Part shown: in pieces, positions 31,393 to 42,590 of the stretch
How the letters are laid out: every line of letters starts with the position of its first letter
Numbering within the stretch: the first letter of the stretch is position 1
Assembly: GCF_029784135.1 (NCBI RefSeq)
Contig: NC_073744.1
Span: 70,730,593 to 70,794,592, forward strand
Direction of reading: 5' to 3'
Source: Toxorhynchites rutilus septentrionalis
Taxonomy: Eukaryota > Arthropoda > Insecta > Diptera > Culicidae
Length of the DNA stretch: 64,000 bases
The notes under the pieces: generated by a model
The model's database searches: none
What the model saw: the letters and a program-made list of their open reading frames with translations, nothing else
What the model was told of the DNA's origin: nothing
Position numbers and translations under genes: made by a program

Positions 31393-31496
31393 ATATAATT
31401 TGTTTTTTTGGTAAAACAGAGTTGAAAAATGAACTCAGCGTATCCGGAAACCCCAGTCTACCAAAAATTGGGTTTTTACTAAAAAAATATAAGTTT

Positions 31497-31532
31497 TGGC
31501 CGCCTAAATTTTCTCAGGGACCACTGTGTATC
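31497..31532 (-). repeat. Inverse of the 'cagtggtccctgag' terminus at 27627
   Basis: The string ggccgcctaaattttctcag then ggaccactgtg is the inverse of 27627-27660, with about three differences. The two face each other across 3.9 kb that holds elements B, a MITE and C. CAGTG-type ends recall hAT elements, but I see no 8-bp target duplication and no hAT transposase. Confidence 0.45.
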
Positions 31533-31828
31533 ATAGCGAAATTCGCGCGTATCCAAGGTGTTGAGGCACAGACGGAATAAAATACAAATTAAATTCTGCA
31601 TTCTCCAGTGCGCCATTCCCGTCGGAGCTGATGTTTCGTATTTCTGCATATTTACAATTAATGCTTAACAAGAGTAATTGCTGTGAAAATCGCAATGAAT
31701 TCGCACTTCCAGTTTTCCGCGGGATCGGTTGATCTAGGGTGCCACCTGGAATGCAATCTATGTTGGTGTTGAAAATGATTTGTTTATTTTCTCCTACTGC
31801 TCATATCTAAACCCTTTTTTGCTAAGTA

Positions 31829-34633
31829 GGGGAAAGTAGGTAAAGACGGACACCCTAAGGTGTAATCTCAATTTTTACACATATATAGCTTTCATGATCG
31901 CAGTTGTTGTACAAATTGAAACTTCAGGTTCTTTTCTATCATAATTACCGTTGATACTAGTAAATTTATTCCAACATTGATGTATTATGGGTCATTGAAA
32001 AAAATGCATTGAAATACTATTTCTTCACATGGTCGGGAAAGACGGACATCTGGAATGGCTAAGACGGACACTAAGGTGGGAAAGATGGACACTTACGGAA
32101 AAGTTGTAGTTTTTGTACGTATTTTAGTGTTTTCAGCATTCGGGAGTGTTCTTGAATTACGCTACGATTCGAAAGGCTACTCATGTTGTTCGTGGACAGT
32201 TTCATCCTTGGAAGGGAACGACAGAAGAGGTCAAATACATACACTCCATGCAAAAATTTCTGGATTTTTGCGGGCCATTGTCCTCGCAAAGAAAGGAAAA
32301 GGATCTGAAATAGCCAACAACCTGTCCACGCATATTTTAAATGACCTCCTAGGAAGACGGTAATTCATTTGTAAAGTTTAATGATACACTTAAAAATATT
32401 TCAAAACGAAAGTTTATTTATAAAGCATTAAAAACAATTCATCGATGGTTTAAGTTCATTTGAGTATTTAAATTAATTCAATTTTCAGTGGGAATAAAAA
32501 AACAAGAAAAAAAGAAGAATCAAGAGCAGTTCTGACAAATAGTTGCAGTAGAAGTAACGCATTCAGCGTGGAACCATGAAAGGCATTGTAAACATATTGT
32601 CCAACCTGTCCGAAATCTGAATCAGAAAACTGGCTTCCGCATTTCTCGCATAGATTATCAGATGAGGTGTCCCCTTTGCCCTTATTTTGCTTAGGCTTCT
32701 TCGAAGAGCGTTTTTTTTTGTTCTTTTTTGATGGATTTAATGTCTTTCGATGCTTTCGCCTTCTTCAAAGTGTCAGCGTATTGAGCAGACGTTATGTCAG
32801 CTGCCTTTTCTGCTTGGCGTTTTCTCTTCGTGACTCTCGGGGTGACCATTTTCGGTAACGGAAGTATGATCGACGGAGATATTTCAAACACCGGGTTATT
32901 GGCCGTTGAGATGTTGTCCGGTTCTGCGAAATCAGCCATGATGTCTTCGGGAAGCACTTGAACTTCTTTATCCTCACAGGAAATGCTATTTACGGTTGAT
33001 TGACTAGGCGCACCTTCAAGATGCAATCGAAACGTCTCTTCTTCACGAAGAATCTCAGGATCAGTCACCGTGGCCGGGTCAAAGTCATCATCGGAAAAAA
33101 CATTACGATCAAATGGCCAAATTCCTGTTTTTTCGAACCCATTCTCAGCAATTTCCGTAGTAGCCGCCTTGATGAATGCAGGTTTCATGAGCTCGGCAAC
33201 GTCATATTGGCTGACGACTTTACCTGGATTCTGTTATAGGAAACGCTCTACTTCCTGTGCGTAGTACGTCTTGAAAGGTGCCATCTTCAGGACTGTCTTC
33301 AAAAGGTTTTACATGCTCCAAAAAGTGATCGAACCACTCATTGAATATTTCGACCGTCATGTAACCCGATGCATTACAGGCAAATTTGCTTCCACGCGAT
33401 GCCCCTTTCTTCAAAGCTTCGTGCATCCGCATGCGAAGAAAAACGAAGAACGGCGGAAGGTGCTGCCCGGTTGCGGACATGCACATTACTGCCGTAGCTG
33501 TTTCCTCGCGTTCCGCAGATGTAATACCACCAACCTGTTTTTTGCCTTTCAATGCCGCTACCTTAGACTTCTTCGGAGGAACCTGTAAGAAAGTATGAAT
33601 ATAAAATTAAACTGATTTTTAAACTAACTACAATGCCAAAACAAATACTAACGGTACAATCGGCGTTCAAAACACGATCTGGCGTCAATTTGGGATCTTT
33701 CAGCGCTTCTTCCAGCAAATCGTAAAACGCAGATACTGCTGGCTTATTGAAGCCTCTGGCTCGGGCGGCTGAGGTAGCTTCAGATTTACGGAACGACAAT
33801 TTGGGATTTCGTTTCAGAAAGTTGCTTAGCCAAGCTTTTCCAGCCATCTTGGTAGACTTGTTGAACGGGTGTGGCAATCCATTTTTTTCGGCCAGATCAA
33901 AAGCAAGCTTTCGAACATTAGTCATCGTTATTCCATAGAACCTCTTTTCCAAATCCAACAGATGTTGTACCAGCTCCTCTTCTTGTTGAGAATTACGGAA
34001 TCAAGAGGTCCTAGCCGAGTTGATACAGTTGGACTTGTGAGGTGGCGAATCAGTGTGGATCTTGGAATTGCGTAACTTCTTGCTGCTGTCTTCACCGGCG
34101 ATCCACTTTTTACAGCCTTAATGGCTTGTTCCAACTGCTGAGCGGTCCATGACTGCCGGTTACTCTTGGTTACCTCGGTTACCAAAAAGTTTTGTTAAAT
34201 ACCCTAGGAAAATACTAGTGTCCGTCTTTCCTTACCTTAATGTGTCCGTCTTGCCCGAACTGGCAGCTTTTTTTTCGAATGACCGTAGCTCTTCCTATAA
34301 GCGTTGAAAACCTCTGATTTATCACAGGATAGTTAATGATGGACTAAATAAACACTTACCCGTTAGAGGAACACGTAAAAAACAAAAAATCACGAACTTT
34401 TCGCTATTTTCTACGGAGTAAAAATTACATCGAATGGTGCACCCGCGAAGATAATTTTTGTCTTGTTTACAAGCTTGACAGTTCGCTCGCTGGAAATCAA
34501 CAGTGTGTCTCGAAAGTATTGATACACTTTATTGAAAGTATTTGCTTAACTAAAATATTTCAAAAAATTTTAGTTAACGAAATATTAAAAGTGTCCATCT
34601 TACCCGCAGTGTCCGTCTTTACCTACTCTCCCC
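31829..34633 (-). mobile_element. Tigger/pogo-like DNA transposon with intact ends
   Basis: It is 2805 bp with inverted ends: left ggggaaagtaggtaaagacg then gacac; right, inverted, ggggagagtaggtaaagacg then gacac. TA lies at 31827-31828 and 34634-34635. Copies of the motif gacggaca stand inside both ends: at 31846, 32042, 32064 and (gatggaca) 32085 on the left; inverted near 34220, 34242, (gtgtccatctt) 34590 and 34608 on the right. These look like an array of transposase-binding sites. The transposase on the minus strand is internally deleted, so this copy is not autonomous. Confidence 0.9.
32530..34185 (-). pseudogene. Tigger/pogo-like transposase, internally deleted
   Basis: From the ATG at 34185-34183, in order: a psq-type helix-turn-helix (QSWTAQQLEQAIKAVKSG, then AARSYAIPRSTLIRHL); after a frameshift near 34000 the linker LDLEKRFYGIT; WLSNFLKRNP (CENP-B-like second DNA-binding part); NADCTV (33656), where the first catalytic Asp is kept but the usual ETG after it is missing; a GT-AG intron-like insert (about 33586-33653); and GKKQVGGITSAEREETAT. 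After FNEWFDHFLEHVKPFEDSPE a deletion removes the part with the second and third acidic residues. The frame resumes as MAPFKTYYAQEVERFL, a stop, QNPGK, then VAELMKPAFIKAATTEIAE and GIWPFDRNVF. A Cys/His C-terminal finger (LCEKCGSQF, then WFHAEC, ICQNC) follows in shifted frames at about 32650-32535. Confidence 0.88.
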
Positions 34634-34639
34634 TAAATA

Positions 34640-35928
34640 ACCAAGCGGAAGTGTAGCCAGTCGAATTTTGTTCTTTCGAATCATCGAATCAAAACTCGAT
34701 TTTGAATAGAACAAGTTACGATTATTTTTATTACACATTTTTCACTACAATTCACTCAATTTTCTGTTTTTTATACATAATACTATTCAAATTGCGTCGT
34801 TTGAATAATATAATTGACCTATATCTCTATTCGAATTATGTTGCTCTCTCGACGATCGAATAGTTCCGAATTTAGAATGCGTTCGTCTTATCGAGGTATG
34901 CGCCCAATGACTTTCAACCCTAAATTACACAAATTAACCTGCATAAGTGTTAAAAAATGAAATCAACAGAATCCAATTTCGTGTGGGAGTACGAACCGAA
35001 TCCCATACCGACAATCGCTTCCCAGGACCGATAAAATGGAAACCCATTATTTTAATACCAAAATATAAAACCAGAGCGGTGGGAAAATGCTGCAAAATGA
35101 ATATAAAAACAGATAACGAAAGAAAAATATCAAGTAAAAACAATTAAAATGTTATTTCGATTCAGTCTCAATTACGCTATTTATTATTTTCCTGCAGTTC
35201 CTCACCCACAACGCTTTTTTCCTGTACAGATTGACTCAGAGTGAATTTCAATGTATTGATTTCACCTAACGCACCTGGGTACAGGCGATCGAGTTTCATC
35301 CCAAAAAGAGTGACACAGGGGTGGATCAACCTTTCGGCGTTCAGAAAGCATCTGAGACGGGGAAAGTTCCGCCTGGAACTGGGGGACCCGCGGAATGACG
35401 GTTCGGTTTTTTTTTCGCGTTAGTTTCGTTCGCTTTGCCATTCGTTGGTGCTCACCGGAAACACGATTAATTAGGGGACCTGAATTCAAAGCTAATGGAA
35501 ACGAACTGCCGTAAAGTTGATTAAATTAATTCCGCTGAATTCGATCTACTCTATCGCGACTAATGATGTAACGTTGTCAGTGATGGAAAGCAGAGGGATC
35601 CCTTGATGAATGGATGATGAATGATTTTGCTCTTCATGTTGCCGTTTTTTGCGCTCCATGTACTGTTTTTGAGTTCATTTTTTCCTTTGATTATTTGTCC
35701 GAAAGAGTGATGATGAACCATAGCATGAAGCAGGGAATGATTGAAAACATGAGCTTTACTAGTTACGAATAGTGTTCTCCAATTTTTTCAATTAATCGTG
35801 CTGAAAAATATTCAATTAGTGAATACTTATCGAATAGTTTTTAGCACGTTTCAAAAATCGTAAAGCACATCGCGCAGCTTTTAGTACAACAAAAGTGAAG
35901 AAACGCTATAAAGTGCGGTTCTAGAGAG
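34640..35928. other. Unassigned DNA
   Basis: It is AT-rich to 35200. A slightly GC-richer stretch at 35270-35460 has overlapping 60- and 75-codon frames on opposite strands, without motifs. No element ends or RNA genes are seen. Confidence 0.35.
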
Positions 35929-36049
35929 AATGCTTTATTTAAAAAAAATAACAACAAAGCTTGGCATTTTTTTCAATTGTTCAACCACCGCACGTCATTC
36001 GAATTTCCCCACTCTACCACTAACAATGTTGTTGCATAAAGCTCGGAGG

Positions 36050-37605
36050 AAACCCGCCCAATTCCAGCTTTACCTATCCGGCAAAACGATCCAACACTCT
36101 ATGTTTTTCAAATACCTGGGTGTATATTTTGATTCTAAGTGTACCTGGGGGAGACACATTGCGTATTTGAAACAGAAATGCCAGCAAAGAATCAATTTTC
36201 TCCAAACAATTACCGGAACATGGTGGGGTGCCCATCCAGGAGACCTCATTCAGTTGTACAATACAACGATATTATCAGTGTTAGAATATGGCAGTTTTTG
36301 CTTCCGATCAGCTGCCAGGATTCATATTCTCAAGCTGGAGAGAATACAATATCGTTGCTTGCGTATAGCCATGGGGTGTTTGCATTCGACACATACAATG
36401 AGTCTCGAAGTTTTGGCAGGAGTACCCCCGCTTACTCTTCGGTTCACAGAATTATCCTACAGATTTCTCATCCGTTGCAAGATCATGAATCCATTGGTGA
36501 TTGATAACTTCGAAAATCTACTCCAACTGACTCCTCAGTCAAGTTTTATGTCTTTATACCATGAGTACCTTACCCACGACGTGCACCCTTCACCAGGCAT
36601 CTCCAACCAAGTTTGCTTCCCTTACTTCTGCATTTCCTCTGTCATTTTTTATCTGTCCATGCGACAAAAATCCATGGAATCCCAGATCACCTACGCTCCG
36701 ATTCTATTCCGCCGATATTTTCGGCAGAATATGGGAAAGTTGGATCTGATAAAATGTTCTTTACTGACGGTTCATTCATAAACGGGTCCACTGGCTTCGG
36801 CATCTTCAATGAAAATTTCAGTGCCTCTTTCAAACTCAAAGATCCTTGTTCCGTGTATGTCGCTGAACTGGGTGCGATATATTACGCATTAGGGATCATT
36901 GAAACATTGCCCATCGACCACTATTTTATTTTTTCAGACAGTCTCAGCTCAATAGAGGCAATCCGCTCAATGAAAGTTGATAAATGCTCATCTTATTTCC
37001 TAACAAGAATAAGACAACTATTGAGTGTTTTGGTCGAAAAATTATTCAAGATTACCTTAGCATGGCTTCCCTCTCATTGCGCGATTCCGGGGAATGAGAA
37101 AGCGGACTCGCTAGCTAAGGTGGGCGCTTTAGAAGGCACACTTTTTGAAAGGCAAATTGCTTATAATGAATTTTTCCACATTCCTCGTCAGTATACGCTC
37201 GTAAGTTAGCAACGCATGTGGAGTGGTGATGAGTTCGGTCGTTGGTTACACACGATTATCCCTAAGGTCTCGACGAGTGCATGGTTCAAGGGATTGAATG
37301 TAGGTCGTGATTTCATTCGCGTGATATCTCGGCTTATGTCCAATCACTACAACCTAAACGCGCATCTCTATCGCATTGGGCTCGCAGCAAACAATCTTTG
37401 TGATTGTGGCGATGGCTACCACGACATCGAGCATGTTGTCTGGTCGTGTATCCGGTTCCATACTGCTCGCTCTCAGCTTTCTAGAGCACTGAGAGCACAA
37501 GGCAGACAATCGGATATCCCTGTCCGGGATATCTTAGGTAGCCGTGATCTTGATCTTCTGCTTCATCTATACCTGTTCCTCAGAAACGCCAATGTCAACG
37601 TTTAA
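36050..37605 (+). pseudogene. I-clade LINE ORF2 C-terminal part: RT end and RNase H
   Basis: The first part (to about 36750) is the segment after the RT catalytic core: FKYLGVYFDSKCTWGRHI (the common 'YLGV.D..L.W..H' motif), YNTTILSVLEYGSFCF and LERIQYRCLRIAMG. After a frameshift near 36740 the RNase H domain follows: FFTDGSFINGSTGFG (Asp), AELGAIYYAL (Glu), FSDSLSSIEAI (Asp) and HCAIPGNEKADSLAKVGA (His and last Asp), so all active-site residues are kept. A stop at 37207-37209 precedes the C-terminal region with CDCGDGYHDIEHVVWSC, the Cys/His motif usual in this clade. The frame ends at 37605. The RT core with YADD is missing through 5' truncation. Confidence 0.9.
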
Positions 37606-38090
37606 TGATGTTTCCTTCGTTGTGTCCCTGTTTCATATCCCTCCTATCCGATCTATAAACTTTTACTTAGTCGCGGCAATACATACACACACTCTTTACA
37701 GATACACGGGCCAAAGGTTGTACCGCTCATGACAACTCTACACGAGCTGATGATTGCGCCGGCTAGTGACCATTCTATCCTGGATTCCTCGAGTCGAGAA
37801 AGACGCACCACGCTAGATATGGGGTACAGACTAGGGGGGCGTTGCTGATTAATGGTCAGCTGCATCCCAATAGGAAGTATCCCGTGTCGGGCACACGTAC
37901 AGAGCATCGAAGACTCCGATATACCAATTATTAGAACACTTGTAATACTAACCTCGAGTCAACCGCGAGTAATCGGTTACATGTTACTAACATAGTCTAA
38001 GCAAACATTGTCAAAATATTGAACTCCCGGCCCCGTTAGGCTGACGCCATATGAGCCTCAATAAAATATATATTTTGGATATAAAAAAAA
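36050..38090 (+). mobile_element. I-clade LINE, 5'-truncated, with 12-bp target duplication
   Basis: Homology to an I-type ORF2 starts abruptly at codon 36050 and the element ends in a 3' UTR with cctcaataaaatata and a poly(A) run (38083-38093). The string aaagctcggagg lies just before the start (36038-36049) and just after the tail (38091-38102); the first three A's may belong to the tail. That is a target-primed insertion of a 2.0-kb truncated copy. Its ORF is broken (see the pseudogene entry). Confidence 0.92.
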
Positions 38091-38518
38091 AAAGCTCGGA
38101 GGTGTTAAATTGCAAGGTACGGCTTTCTTCTTTCTTACATTCTTACATTACGAGCAAGACGAATTGATTGATTTTTATCTCTGTAAGGATTCTGTTTTCT
38201 TAGAGGTGCTTTTGAGTACGTTTGTTATCAATGATGTTCGAAAAGCGAACAATGTCCAGTATCTCGTGTTATCTAGAAACACCTACCATTGACTTTTCCT
38301 TTCGTTGCGTCACAAGTGACGAAACCTCGCATACTATCGGCCCTCCACTGGCCGCCAAAAACGTCTGTTGAAGATTCATACTCAAATCCGTTTCATTCTA
38401 AAATGATGATATACATAAACATGCGAATTGAAGTGAAAAATTTCGTACACTGACGTCAACAATGCGTTCGTTTCTCGAATACCACTCTCTATGTATATGT
38501 TTTGTAATTATGAAAATA
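38091..38518. other. Unassigned DNA with a superfamily end remnant
   Basis: After the LINE's target duplication the original flank resumes. At 38446-38478 the string actgacgtcaacaatgcgtt then cgtttctcg resembles end 2 of elements A and B, without a good palindrome. It is probably a decayed terminus. Nothing else is recognised. Confidence 0.35.
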
Positions 38519-39185
38519 CTAGCTGACCTGGCAAACTTCGTCCCATCCATAATTTGTTTTTTGTTATCAATACCTTCAAACATTCACGTTTTCTTACTAA
38601 GCGCAAGTTCATGAGTCCAATCGCAGAACTGTTGATTGATTGATCTTCTAATCGACTCCGCTGAATTTACCTTTTACTATAAAATTCCTAGTACTTCTAC
38701 CAACACTCATCATTATAATATCAGATTATTTTCAGACACAATTCTCGTTCATGATTTTTCAATCACTTGCAAATAACATGTTTCTCCGTTACATGGAATA
38801 AATGTTTGATACTGAAAATATGATAGAATAAAGACAGACCCTCCTCTCTTTTTAGAGAGGGGGGAGGAGTGTCTATTCACAATAGAAACGTTTCTCTTCT
38901 CCTAAAATCTTCACATGCCAAATTTGGCTCCATTTGCTTGATTAGTTTTCGAGTTATGCAGAAATTTGTTTTTCGTTTGCATGACAGCCCATCCTAAGAG
39001 AGAGGGGAGGAATATTTAAGCACCATAGAAACATTAATTGCATCCTAAAGCCTCTACATGCCAAATTAGATTTCGTTTGCTTGATTAGTTCTTGAGTTGT
39101 GCAGAAATTTGTGTTTCATTTGTATGACAGCCCCCCCTTAGAGAGGGGGGTTGAGTGTCAAATGTTTCCCATTAAAGTATTGATG
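38519..39185 (-). mobile_element. Helitron-derived fragment, 3' end at 38519
   Basis: On the minus strand the last bases are gacgaagtttgccaggtcag followed by CTAG, the standard Helitron 3' end, next to a T in the flank (A at 38518 on plus). Inward the sequence to 38842 matches the Helitron at 47965-50537 (inverse of ttccatgtaacggagaaata, ttgcaagtgattgaaaaatc). Further inward (38845-39150) there are two copies of a repeat with agaggggggagg and catgccaaatttggctccat. The same repeat lies at 48075-48260. There is no Rep/helicase gene. Confidence 0.75.
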
Positions 39186-41068
39186 AGGACCTAATATTCA
39201 ATTGAGTTTTCAGTTTTATTAAGCCATAAAAGATACAAGTGCAACTGAAGATTATTCTTACCCTATCCCTAGTCCCTATCGCGAAGGACAGATCATTGAA
39301 CCTTCCCATCATTTCTCGGGCCTCTCCGATATCATTCGCATATCTGCCAACATCAATTCTACCCCATGATGCCACACTAAAATCTGCTTCTATCCATACA
39401 ATAATTCTGCATTGGTTCAAGTGTGTTCAACATCGAAGAGATAGCCGGAAAAAAATGAAACATAGTACAATCCAATGACCAAACCGATCGTTTCGCAGCG
39501 GTCTCTAGAAACCGAGAACTTCCCAAATGAAGCTTCCAAGCGCTCAAACCCAAGGGCAAGTAAGGGAGCGAAGAATGCGACGTAAAGCTGCTTTACTCGG
39601 CGGAAATTGGCAATATAAAATGTTCATTTGTCGGATAGGAAATAATTTGGTAGAATCGATTTGCTTGCCTTCTTTTTTGATGCATTTGCCTGTCTTATTT
39701 CTGCCGTCCAGATTTTTCTCCCTTCTTCATGAGTGTGTATTCTTCAAGAATTTGATATGAACCATAGCACTAGCTTCAAGCGCAAATTGAAGAAACCCAA
39801 TCTTCAAGCTTATAGTGGGAAGAGCTGTCTGCTGCAGGAAGGAAACCGAAATAAGATATCTTCCCTTGGTCGAAGGTTCTAGTTACTCAGTACTGTGATT
39901 CGTGAAAGAGGATTACCATGTTGTTTATGAAGTTAAGTTTCCCGACAGCGCAAGCACATATTCTAGCCATGCTATTCTTGAATCGAAACACAAGCAATGT
40001 AGGCTACATCTAATCAAAAACATACTTTCTAAAGCTATAATCAACTTTGTGTACACAAACTTCGTTCAATTACTTCAATTGGTTTCCCATTATGAACGGT
40101 TTCTTCCCCTTACTAATCCATTTTGGTTTGATACTTCAGTTGCAAAAACGCGGAGGACGCGATTCAATCCTCCATCAGCACGTTCCGGCTAAATGTGGAG
40201 CACGTGATTCCTGACGGCGTCCATAAATCTCCACTCTACTGGTGACCGGGAATGGTCCCCTGTGACCAACGCGCCACCGAGTAGGGCAATCAGGGCAAAC
40301 GATTAATCGAACCGTTGTGGCTGACATTACACAAGCCAAACGAGGGACAGCAGGGAGAAAAATCAAGAAAATTCCATCGCGGAAATCTGTCGCTGGGGAA
40401 TATTTATTCGCCCAGAGAATGTCGCGACCAGCGCCGACAGCATCAGCTTGACTCGCGCTAACGACAATGGGCGTCAGTCCGGGGATCGTGATGAAGTTAG
40501 AAAAAAAAACACTGGTATTCTCCAGTCACCAGCTAATGGCAACATGGCTTCCAATGTCGGCTAGAGAGACACGGAAAGTGTTGATTTGGCGACTGAGTGA
40601 ATGACGGCACGAGCTTATGCAGCCATCAGCCGTGATAATTTATTTGCGTTAACTGCTGTTGTACCGTTTTTTGGGAAATGATTTACCCATAGTGGACAAT
40701 GCAATGTTGGGAAGAAATCCTCCCATTTTATTTCAACTAACCCAGTCGCGTTTGATTTCAAATCATTGAAGAATGCAACTTCCACTATACGTAGGCTGAC
40801 TAAACGTTTCGTTTTGAACGGGACAGTACCGTTCCACCCTTTTTGATTGTCTCGTCTTTTTTATCAATTTGTACCGTATTTTGAGTGTACAGAAATAATA
40901 GTTATTCCTTTAACATTATCCTCAATAAATTATTTTTGAATGGAACAATTTTATTTAAGGACTAAAAACAAGGTGTAAACACTCACGCAGTTAGGAAATG
41001 TACGGATAATTACGCAGCCAGAGAGTACCTTTTGAATGCCCATATTTTGGGTTGTATATGATGTGCCT
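39186..41068. other. Unassigned DNA
   Basis: Frames up to 96 codons (39902-40192 plus, 39172-39420 minus) have no recognisable motif. A GC-richer part lies at 40190-40600. I see no element ends, tandem arrays or RNA genes. Confidence 0.35.
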
Positions 41069-41080
41069 AACTTGCTAGAA

Positions 41081-41232
41081 GGAGGAGGCGATCTGGCGTA
41101 GTGGTAACATCCATACCTCTCACGCAGAGATCACGAGTTCAATTCTCACTCCCGACATTCTTCCAAAAATGGAAGTAAAAGTGACGAACCAGCCGAAATG
41201 TGTTGAAAATCACTATAATAAAAAGAAAAAAA
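41081..41232 (+). mobile_element. Short tRNA-derived SINE with perfect 12-bp target duplication
   Basis: The A-box-like stretch is tctggcgtagtggtaa and the B box is gagttcaattc (41149). A short body and an A-rich tail (aataaaaagaaaaaaa) follow. aacttgctagaa is perfect at 41069-41080 and 41233-41244. It is a different family from the one at 9610 and 23285. It is only about 152 bp, so it is mostly tRNA-like head plus tail. Confidence 0.85.
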
Positions 41233-42097
41233 AACTTGCTAGAACACTGTGTTTCACAACTGAAGAACCACTATTTTTTCTGAGTTTCCAGAGATATGTA
41301 AGAATTCGGTTGAATTGAAGTTTATAGTGTAGAATACAATGACTATCCTTATTTATAAGACTGGTCATTTGAACTTGATTGTTGTGTTCAGGCGCAAAAT
41401 ATTCAAAAACTAAAATTCCAGTGTTTCATAACTATAGAACCAGATGGAAAAACTCTCACTCCTATACAAAATTAACGACATGAATTACAATAAGTTTCTA
41501 ATTCGTAGGTCATCTTTAGTTCTCAACCAGATCAAATATCCCATTCGGGGTGGTTCGACCCAGGTACGCCATGTTGTAGTGTGTATCTCGTTCTACGCAG
41601 AGAATAGTGCTCGTCTAAGCTCTTCAAATCTCTCATACTGCTTGTAAGCTGCATCTACTATTCGTACGATGACTCCTCATAGGTTCTTGATAGGATTTTG
41701 ATCTGGTAAACAACCTGACCAGTTCAGAAGTTTCTATCCATTAAACCATGTCATGACCTTCCGGATTTTTTCAATTGATGCCGAATTGCCCAATTATCAT
41801 GGTGGTTTTCTATACAAAAACAGCAGTAAATGGTTCTTAAGTACTCCGTAGTACTTCTGACTGTTCGTTCGTGTTGATGAAAAGCTATCTAAACCAAACC
41901 TTTTTGAAAACATTTTTATCAAATCATCAAAATTCCGCCTCCAAAGTTAAGAGTTGAAAAATTACATGACACGTTCCGTAAGTCCTCTCAGTATGAAGAA
42001 ATTCTATTCAAGTTGAATTTCTTTTTATCAGAGAAGTTCTCCTGGAATAGCGAAACCCATGGGATTAGCTTTTACATTATTTTTTTAACCCGTAGCT

Positions 42098-42430
42098 TTG
42101 GAGATGGGATTTTTCCCAAAAAGGCTGGGTTTAGATAGCTTACCATCAACACGAATGAACAGTCAGAAGTGCAACGAAGTACTTTGGAATCATTTACTGC
42201 TGCCTTTGAATCAAAAACAATGGTATAACTGGGTAATTTGGCATCAATTCAAGAAATATGGAAGGCATGGTTTAATGAATAGAGGCTTCAGATTCTGGAC
42301 TGGAACATATGAGGAGTGATCGTACGAATAGTAAATGCAGCTTACAAACAGTATGAGCGATTTGAAGACCTTAAACGAGCAGTATCCTCTGCGTAGAACG
42401 AGATAAACACTACAACATGACGCAGCTTGG
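42098..42430 (+). pseudogene. Tc1-like transposase remnant in the right arm
   Basis: The plus frame (from about 42098) gives LPSTRMNSQKCNEVLWNHLL then LPLNQKQWYNWVIWHQF. This matches the Tc1-type region just before the second catalytic Asp. Further on, in other frames, come sequences corresponding to the motif before the Glu, and AYKQYERFEDLKRA-like C-terminal sequence. It has several stops and shifts. The left arm has the same remnant on the minus strand. Confidence 0.6.
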
Positions 42431-42484
42431 TAAAAACCACCCCAAATGGGTTATTTGAACTGATTGAGAACTAAAGATAACCTT

Positions 42485-42590
42485 CGAATTGGAAAATTAT
42501 TAATGTTACTAATTTAATAAATTAAATTCATGTGAATCGAATTGGAAAATTATTAATGTTACTAATTTAATAAATTAAATTCATGTGAAA
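42485..42590 (+). repeat. 53-bp near-perfect tandem duplication
   Basis: The unit cgaattggaaaattattaat .. aaattcatgtgaat lies at 42485-42537 and is repeated at 42538-42590. It is inside the right arm only, so it arose after the inverted pair formed. Confidence 0.9.

Noticed and set aside
35930..36049. The first 40 codons of the ORF that runs into the LINE
   Set aside because: They lie before the target duplication and the truncation point, so they are flanking DNA that happens to be open.
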